This document shows positions 19,258 to 25,042 of a DNA stretch of 25,042 nt, in pieces. Position 1 is the first letter of the stretch, and every line of letters starts with the position of its first letter. The notes beneath the pieces were generated by a model. That model was not told the DNA's origin. It made no database searches and saw only the letters and a list, made by a program, of their open reading frames with translations. The position numbers and the translations under genes were made by a program. This DNA comes from Cephalothrix simula. Its lineage: Eukaryota; Nemertea; Palaeonemertea; Archinemertea; Cephalotrichidae. Location of the stretch: contig JAXIUW010155558.1 in the NCBI GenBank assembly GCA_035591015.1, positions 1-25,042 on the forward strand. Direction: 5' to 3'.

Positions 19258-19370
19258 GAGCATATGTAATTATGCATTATGAAAAATATAAAAACGGATA
19301 ATTAGTCGAGCGTCAGCGAGACTAATTATCAGTTTTTTATATTTTTCAATAATGCATGAATTACATATGC
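19258..19370. mobile_element. Long foldback, about 50-bp arms
   Basis: GCATATGTAATTATGCATTA, GAAAAATATAAAAAC and GATAATTAGT on the left are complemented almost completely on the right (ACTAATTATC, TTTTTTATATTTTTC, AATAATGCAT, GAATTACATATGC). The loop is about 14 bases, around CGAGCGTCAGCGAG. Pairing extends outward weakly (TTAGAGTTATAGC with GCTACAACTAA). It is a clear hairpin at DNA or RNA level; probably a foldback transposon remnant. Confidence 0.8.
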
Positions 19371-19385
19371 TACAACTAATTTATG

Positions 19386-19464
19386 ACATAGTTGGGGTGT
19401 TAAAAACAATCAATGAAAGACAATTATAGCATGAAAAGAACAATAGATAACACCCCAACTATGT
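19386..19464. mobile_element. 79-bp inverted-repeat mini-element
   Basis: ACATAGTTGGGGTGTTA (19386-19402) and TAACACCCCAACTATGT (19448-19464) are perfect 17-bp inverted repeats around 45 bp of AT-rich sequence. It lies directly beside the foldback at 19258-19370, so the two may be one compound element. No target duplication was identified. Confidence 0.75.
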
Positions 19465-19497
19465 TATAATGTATTAAAATTAAAGTTGAAATAGAAA

Positions 19498-19790
19498 TAG
19501 AATAAGAAAGTCTTTTCATAAAAATCGAAAAAACGCCTTTTCATTAATCGAATAAAAAAGCCTTTTAATTAAATTTAAACAAAAACCTTCTAATAAAAAT
19601 CGAATAAAAAAGCCTTTTCAGAAAAGTATAATTTAAAGACTTTTTCATAAATTGAATAAAAAGCCTTTTTAATAAAATAAAAAAGCCTTTTCATAAATTG
19701 AATAAAAAAGCCTTTTAATAAAATAAAAAAGCCTCTTCATAAATTGAATAAAAATGCCGTTTCGTAAATCGAATAAATTCAAACTTAAAC
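19498..19790. repeat. AT-rich minisatellite, about 25-bp unit
   Basis: Units such as AATAAAAAAGCCTTTTCATA plus AATTG are repeated about a dozen times with variable length (roughly 17-27 bp). AAAGCCTTTT is the constant core. It carries no coding function. Confidence 0.85.
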
Positions 19791-21519
19791 ATTCAATAAA
19801 AATGGTCGCCAATTAGAATTGAATGTAAAAGCTGCCTGGTAATTACATTATTTATATTTATTCAATATGCTTACCTCCCTCTCTGCTTTCCGAACTTTTG
19901 GTGACAGAATATGGTATATGATATCTTCTTATAATTATTTATACTAATTAAAGCTTAAGAAAATGCCATGCAAGCAGAATATTTAGATGAAAGATAATAC
20001 GTATCGAGTAAACTGGTTTCTTCAAAGAAATTTCATCATTTTTGATAACCGTGACGTAGCCGAGTATATTTTCTCGACTGTTATATATCATATTGTTATA
20101 AACCAATTTCTCGATACCAACCTTTGACTTCTAATAATATAAATTCAGGTTCAGTAATAGTTATATGAATTTAGACCGAACGTATTTAATATTTTTAGCC
20201 GAATGCATATATCTTAAATACCGATCGAATGCCATATATTTATTCCAAGCATGTTGATGATATAACATTAAAACCACAATTTTGGTATCAAGGTAAAGAT
20301 GTCCCGATAAATTTGGTTAAAAATGCACGCTTATATCATGTATATATGCTCGAAATATTTTATTAAAATTTTAGACTCGATGCGCGCGTAATATTTTATG
20401 AATTGCATCCCATTTAGCACTAACACAATATATATATTATATCATATAATCACATATAACTCCAGGTTTAGCATAAAAACATGGCCGCCGTCATGTTTTG
20501 CCCATGCGCAACGGTGATGACGTCACCGGGATATCCACATTCCACAGGGACCAATTTCAGAGTACTAAAAGTTCGGAATGCATCGACGTGTTTTAGTTTT
20601 GTTCCTAGTTAGATAATTGGTGATTTAATGGCTGGAATCTGACTTAATTGTTTTGTTGAATTTACACTAATTAACTAATATATCAAGACACATTTATAAT
20701 ACGGCGGCCGTATGACGTCGCTTAGCACAATATAATCCAAAAAGTGGAAGTGCGATCAATAAAAACATACACTCACGTTTCCATAGCGACCAAGGCTGCT
20801 TGTTGCTATGGACAGCACGTGCTTCGCAAACACATGCAACACAAAAACATGATAATTTTTCTTACATATTTATATACAAGATGAATCGTATGATGGCCAA
20901 GTAGCAAAATAGGTTATTGCTTCTGTATGACCCGAATTTTTATTTCTCCCCCTTACCCATGTATTACAATAATTCTTTGGCTTCATGTGGTGGAAAATAT
21001 AAGCCTAGAGCTTGCATGCAAGATACTCAAATCTATTATTGTTATTTTGAAATTGTAAATCCTTTTTAATCTGCTTAAAATGCATTTTTGTCGTCTTTAA
21101 ATCCCAAAATATGTATTAATTTACTCTAGTATTCAAAGTTAAACCACACCTACCGGTAATAAAAATATTGAAATAGTTAATGCGCCTGATAAAAGGTGGC
21201 GTCTGACTTCATACTTCGTTTTGTTCTCAACGATCCCAATTTACCTTGCTTTTAATGTTAAAATTATTAAGAACAACTCCCTTTTGTACATATATCTAAT
21301 GCTATCGGAATTTTAAGTTCTGTAGGCATGTGTTTAAATTCCCCCTTTTCGGTCTTTTTTTTGACAAGCTTTAGCTTTAGTGCAATCTTATGCAGCATAA
21401 TTTATATTGCTAAAACTACGCTTAAAAAAATTTATTTTAAACCAAACAAAAAAAAACAACTCCCCCCCCCCCAAATCTAAACAGAAAATGAAAATGGCCT
21501 CCCTCATGTAAAGTTATTG

Positions 21520-21700
21520 GTATAAGATAAAGTTTAAATATTTAAAAAATCAAATGAAAAAATAAAGGTTTGATATTTAAAAGAAATAAAAATAAAGTTT
21601 TTATAATTAAAAAAAAACAAATAAAGTTTTAATAATTAAGATAAAGGAAATAAAGTTTTTATTTAAAAAACCTAAAAACTACATTTTTTATTTACCAAGA
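21520..21700. repeat. AAATAAAGTTTT low-complexity repeat
   Basis: AATAAAGTTTT-type words recur about every 35-45 bp (around 21528, 21561, 21591, 21621 and 21648) among A and T runs. It is a degenerate AT-rich tandem near the acceptor of exon h. Confidence 0.5.
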
Positions 21701-21822
21701 AATGTTAATTGTTTATTTTCAACATTAACATTTTGTCAGATGCTCTTATTTCACCAATATTTATTAATAATTAATCATATTAACATATGATTTAATTATT
21801 AAATAATAATTAATTATTACAG

Positions 21823-21924
21823 ATGATTCCGACTAGTGTACATTCTGGAATGACTATGGATCCCTCTGTAATGCCTCAACTAGCTGCTCAAATTGGACAA
21901 CTTCAACTCTCAGGGGGAACTTCG
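21823..21924 (+). CDS. RBMS: RBMS-family protein, exon h (34 codons, phase-symmetric)
   Basis: Residues 273-306: MIPTSVHSGMTMDPSVMPQL, AAQIGQLQLSGGTS. The family has MDHPMSMQPANMMGPLTQQM and HLSLG in vertebrates and MMPQLATLQIG in Drosophila shep, so SVMPQLAAQIGQLQLSG is a good match in order and character. Acceptor AATTATTACAG and donor TCG|GTATGT are sound. The exon is 102 bp and enters and leaves in phase 0, so it could be included or skipped without shifting the frame. Confidence 0.9.
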
Positions 21925-22190
21925 GTATGTCTCTATGTTTGATGGAGCTTCTGTCCGTACCGAGTCGTATTTTAGTTTTATTCTTTTCATTATGAATTTT
22001 GTCGAAGCTAATTTCGTCCTGAGCCTCCCTAGGAACCATTTCAGACAAAATCTGCTATCATAAACATTTAACATGACCTGACATGACGTTAAATTATCTT
22101 CATAGCTAATAAATTGCTTAGGTTTACTTATATAGGAAACTCGACAGAGAGAGAGTAAGCTCTTTTATACTGTACCTAACTGTACGCTCA

Positions 22191-22354
22191 AATTTAGTAC
22201 TTTTAGGGGTTAACTAGTATTTTAGTACCAATTTAATACTTTAAGTACCAATTTGGTACTTTTAGTAATAATTTGGTACTTTTAGAACTAATTTAGTAGT
22301 TTTAGTACTAATTTAGTAATTTTAGTACTAATTTAGTACTTTTAGTACTAATTG
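22191..22354. repeat. TAGTAC minisatellite, locus D (20-bp unit)
   Basis: Units like TTTTAGTACTAATTTAGTAC run for about 160 bp, more regular at the right end where the 20-bp period is plain. Same orientation as locus A, opposite to locus C. Confidence 0.85.
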
Positions 22355-23065
22355 AAAGAGGAATCTCTCGAATAGCTTTAGACGAAGTTAGTTTTCGACG
22401 ATTTAACAAATGGGACTGTCTTTTATTTGTTTTTGTATGTGTTATTGTTAAGTGACTGGAGAGAGCCGCTTGTCTCCCGTCTCCGTTGTTGAGTGTATGG
22501 CGCATTTGCGTTAATTAATAATTTATATTATAAAAAAATCTATAATTACTGGTGTGACAGGGATCATTGTCCCTATGGATTTTTGTCCTCTTTGTATAAC
22601 ATATCGTACACTGAAGGAGAACATTCATCCCTAGAGGGGACATTCATCCCTGGGCTTCTTTCGTCGTCAATATAACATACAAAGTATACAGCCCGGACCG
22701 GCATCCCTTTTACACCGGTACTACTGCGAGGAGTTTAAAACCTTTTTGACCTTGATATTTTTTCATGTCTCCCATAACTAACATTTTAGCAGCCCTTTTA
22801 TTATTATACTCTTTGATTTGAAAGTCTCTTATTTTTTATCTTTTCCCTGCTATTTACCTACCCACTACGCCTTCTTTATAAACTCGTGATTCAATGTTTC
22901 TTAGAGAGCATTAGCCATAGAGATCAATCTGTCAATTCCGTTGGGTTCCTGATTATCGATCTATGGTGATTCTCTTCGGCTATGCTCATGTAGATCATTA
23001 CATAGTTTTTTTATTTGAACTATTAGAAAGTTATGTTATGTCACTCATGAAATGATTGAATAGTT

Positions 23066-23125
23066 CAGGGGATGTCATGGGAAAAAAATAGGCATACACG
23101 GATGGTATGAAATTGAAAATCCGGT
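23066..23125. repeat. Dispersed repeat segment, copy shared with 8173
   Basis: CAGGGGATGTCATGGGAAAA, then CATACACGGATGGTATGAAA and TTGAAAATCCGG; it matches 8173-8225 in the same orientation. The CAGGGG start suggests the edge of a DNA transposon. Similar pyrimidine-rich text (CCCCACCCC) lies downstream, but the other edge is not defined. Confidence 0.6.
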
Positions 23126-23756
23126 TAAAAATCCACTCCTGCGAAAATATAGATTTCACCAAAATTTGGGGGACCCCCACCCCAAAATTTTACTTTTTCT
23201 CTCTTTTTGGACCACTTTTTTTCCAGTCTTTGAGCACCCCACAAGTCAATTTTTTTGGAAATTTCATAATCTTAAACACTTCAAAGGGTGGTTATACATG
23301 CATAAAATCATCGGTAATGTAGAATATAATGCTTAGAAAAACAAAAAACGCCTTAAAAGTTTGGTGGAAAAATCAGGAAAAAATCGTTATTTGATTCAAC
23401 CACCCCACCCCCATATGTGTATGTCAATTTTTTCCAATAACGATCCTCGTGGCGCTCATGCCTAGAGGTCTTGTACAGAAAAACTAACGTTGCAGCCTGT
23501 TATTTTGCAAGACACATATTGTATCGCAAGTTTTTCGTTTTAGCTTTGTTGAAATTCGCTTTCCGGTTTCATTAACCGAATTTATCCCGTGCAATTTTTG
23601 TCTGTTGGTAGGAGAGATGAAACCGAAAGGGATTTGTCGTGGACAGAGGTGAAACTAAAAACTCGCGACACAACAGGTGTTGCGAAATGCAGGTCCTGCC
23701 GTTAGAGACGAAAGTTGTACACAAGCACAATTACTGACAATTATATCAACGTTGTT

Positions 23757-23957
23757 GGTTGGTGTAAGGCCATTGTATACCGCGGTACAAGACCTTCAGG
23801 CGTGAGCTCTCCGGGGGCGTCGTTTAATCACGTCCTACATCCTTGTTGATATCCCAGTTAGAGGACACTGGTGACCAGAATCTTGTGTCAATGGTGAGGC
23901 TGGAACGATCTTCGGATTGTGAGCCAAGTCTCTTACCAACTGAGCTACTCCGGCCGC
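23757..23957 (-). mobile_element. tRNA-derived SINE (different family)
   Basis: On the minus strand it starts GCGGCCGGAGTAGCTCAGTT, then GGTAAGAGACTTGGCTCACA and ATCCGAAGATCGTTCCAGCC: a clear tRNA A box (TAGCTCAGTTGG, 23936-23947) and a B-box-like region (23898-23910). A body follows with GGATGTAGGACGTGATTAAA and CGACG, similar to the GGACGTTAAAC motif I recall from several invertebrate SINEs. The anticodon arm is not a clean tRNA and the body continues well beyond 76 bases, so I call it a SINE rather than a tRNA gene. The 3' limit is approximate. Confidence 0.7.
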
Positions 23958-24112
23958 TTTATCATTATCAATAGAAATGATCATTGTCGCATCGTTGTTT
24001 TATGCGCTGTATGTTTCATGCTCTTTGTAAAATTTTTAGTTGTTTTTTTTCATGTATTTTTACATAACTTGTATCGATTTTTTATTAATTGATTTTTCTT
24101 CATATTTTCCAG

Positions 24113-24193
24113 TATATGCCACACAGTGCTTATGCACAGATCGGATATCCCCAACCTCAGGGTACGCCTATAATGCAGGCTATGCCTGTAGAG
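24113..24193 (+). CDS. RBMS: RBMS-family protein, exon i (27 codons, phase-symmetric)
   Basis: Residues 307-333: YMPHSAYAQIGYPQPQGTPI, MQAMPVE. Vertebrate members have [20 protein letters not shown] and VPVEE at this place; the starting Tyr-Met-Pro, the Tyr-Pro-Gln and the closing Pro-Val-Glu agree. Acceptor TATTTTCCAG is strong; donor GAG|GTTTGT is acceptable. At 81 bp, phase 0 on both sides, it too could be skipped in frame. The true C terminus, commonly ending in a Gln/Ser-rich tail with a few aromatic residues, is expected beyond 25042. Confidence 0.88.
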
Positions 24194-24308
24194 GTTTGTA
24201 TTAGATCATTTTTAGATCGTTTAATTTAAGGAGGTTCATAAACATAATGCGCAGTGTGTCCTCGTTTTGATGCTTATGACGTCTTAAGTTATACGTCAGA
24301 TGACCAAT

Positions 24309-24408
24309 CCCCGTCGAGATCTCCTAAAAGGTCAATTGTTGACCTTTCAGTCGAGATCTCCTAAAAGGTCAATTGTTGACCTTTCAGGATATCTCGTGTC
24401 TCGACGGG
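24309..24408. repeat. Tandem 37-bp palindromic repeat inside an inverted repeat
   Basis: A 37-bp unit (GTCGAGATCTCCTAAAAGGT, then CAATTGTTGACCTTTCA) is present twice without a mismatch (24313-24349 and 24350-24386). Each unit holds AAAGGTCAA / TTGACCTTT, perfect 9-bp arms around 3 bases. The whole is closed by CCCCGTCGAGA on the left and TCTCGACGGGG on the right, so it is also a foldback. The identical copies suggest a recent duplication. AGGTCA is the nuclear-receptor half-site, here inverted with 5-bp spacing. Confidence 0.85.
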
Positions 24409-24590
24409 GTTTTGGAACCCATAAGCCCTATACTCAAATATTTGGTTAGGCACTTTAAATTAGTTGAAGGGAAAAATACACATCGAGATCTCCTAGAAGT
24501 ACAGTGTACATGTAGAAGGGGCACTTGAAACCCTTATCCCTATACATTTTTGGAAAAGCAATGCAAAGTTACTCACCATGGGGGTGGGTT

Positions 24591-24633
24591 ACATTTTTGC
24601 GCCACCTGGTGGGGAGTGGTGGCGCAAAATGTG
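24591..24633. repeat. Short perfect hairpin
   Basis: TTTTGCGCCACC (24595-24606) pairs perfectly with GGTGGCGCAAAA (24618-24629) around an 11-base G-rich loop. ACAT and ATGT outside extend it with small mismatches. Its function is unknown; it is too short to propose a microRNA precursor with any confidence. Confidence 0.75.
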
Positions 24634-24966
24634 CAAAAAATCGAAAATAGACAGTCCCACTTTTACTGATCGGATGGAAAACCCAGAATCGTTCAGGTTA
24701 AACCAAAATTGGCTACAATAAGTTGTTTTGTATATCAAGCATACTAAATGACCCAAATACCGGGGACGTCCGGGGTCCTAGATGCAAAACTGCTAACATT
24801 GGTTTAATTTATTTCAAGACACATATGAGATCATATTACCCTTGACTGACCCTAACAGATCACCTGATGTTATTAAGAACCCTTAGATTTGCGTCATTTA
24901 GTATGTTTGATATTCCAAAAAACCTACTGTAGCTAGTTTTGGGGTAATACCTAACTTCGGGCCGAT

Positions 24967-25003
24967 CGGACCGCGGACCGCGCACCGCGGACCAAGCGGA
25001 CCG
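24967..25003. repeat. CGGACCG short tandem
   Basis: CGGACCG / CGCGGACC words recur four or five times in under 40 bp. It is a GC-rich island in AT-rich intron, with no further interpretation. Confidence 0.6.
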
Positions 25004-25042
25004 TTTTTAAAACGACGAAACGTGGCCACTACTTGGGTAAAA

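Larger units (their letters stand above)
19052..21822 (+). other. Intron between exons g and h
   Basis: About 2.8 kb, GTGAGG to ATTATTACAG. It holds nested inverted repeats (19240-19464), a 25-bp minisatellite (19498-19790), a TGACGTCA site at 20518 within a near-palindrome, and an AT-rich low-complexity stretch (21520-21700). The rest, including 19800-20500 and 20530-21420, shows AT-rich sequence without a gene that I can support. Confidence 0.85.
21925..24112 (+). other. Intron between exons h and i
   Basis: About 2.2 kb, GTATGT to CATATTTTCCAG. It contains the TAGTAC array locus D (22191-22354), a small duplication of GGGACATTCATCCCT-like text (about 22620-22652), an imperfect hairpin (22908-22988), a dispersed repeat shared with 8173 (23066-23125) and a SINE (23757-23957). 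No gene is supported in 23130-23750. Confidence 0.85.
24194..25042 (+). other. Start of the intron after exon i
   Basis: 849 bases to the window edge, starting GTTTGT. It carries the tandem foldback at 24309-24408, the hairpin at 24591-24633 and a short CGGACCG tandem at 24967-25003. No coding exon is recognised; the next exon lies outside. Confidence 0.8.

Noticed and set aside
23757-23957. Functional tRNA gene on the minus strand
   Set aside because: The A box is good, but the B box is imperfect, the acceptor arms do not close and the sequence continues into a SINE body.
24591-24633. microRNA precursor
   Set aside because: The arms are only about 12-16 bp, shorter than usual precursors, with a G-rich loop; no evidence of processing can be seen from sequence.

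Overview
The window is animal genomic DNA. It holds the middle of one protein-coding gene on the + strand, split into nine short coding exons (50-220 bp) separated by introns of about 0.8 to 5.2 kb. The joined exons give 333 codons with no stop. They read as an RBMS / alan shepard (MSSP) family RNA-binding protein: two RRM domains, a conserved basic block after RRM2, and the start of the Q/P/M/S-rich C-terminal region. All nine exons have AG acceptors and GT donors, and their phases join without conflict. The window opens inside an intron and closes inside another, so the promoter, the first exon(s), the last exon(s) and both UTRs lie outside it.

The organism is an invertebrate, most likely a marine lophotrochozoan such as a mollusc or brachiopod. 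This rests on AT-rich, repeat-laden introns, several tRNA-derived SINE-like elements, and a high count of the octamer TACATGTA, which I associate with such genomes. The protein is closer to RBMS/shep than to any other RRM family I know, but it cannot give the species.

Layout. 1-2078: 3' part of an upstream intron, with hairpins, paired CRE-like octamers and a 20-bp TAGTAC minisatellite. 2079-2242: exon a (N-terminal linker and start of RRM1). 2243-7447: intron with a decayed hAT-like end and a long diverged TAGTAC repeat. 7448-7506: exon b. 7507-9056: intron with MITE copy 1 and a SINE. 9057-9148: exon c (end of RRM1). 9149-14208: intron with a hAT-like element built around a 29-bp minisatellite, the TAGTAC array in reverse orientation, a 526-bp inverted-repeat element, a 160-bp foldback and a 54-bp repeat. 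14209-14428: exon d (RRM2). 14429-16389: intron with MITE copy 2 in opposite orientation, flanked by a 7-bp target duplication. 16390-16478: exon e. 16479-18017: intron with a tRNA-like segment and a SINE. 18018-18067: exon f. 18910-19051: exon g. 19052-21822: intron with nested hairpins and a 25-bp minisatellite. 21823-21924: exon h. 21925-24112: intron with a TAGTAC array and a SINE. 24113-24193: exon i. 24194-25042: intron with a tandem foldback holding AGGTCA inverted repeats.

I saw no second protein-coding gene, no transposase or reverse transcriptase remnant, and no intact RNA gene. The main points beyond the gene are: (1) two inverted copies of one MITE that bracket exons c and d, a 312-nt frame-preserving pair; (2) that MITE's clustered GTCAGATTAGT motif; and (3) one TAGTAC minisatellite family recurring at four intronic sites in both orientations. 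I did not find a convincing undescribed multi-gene system.
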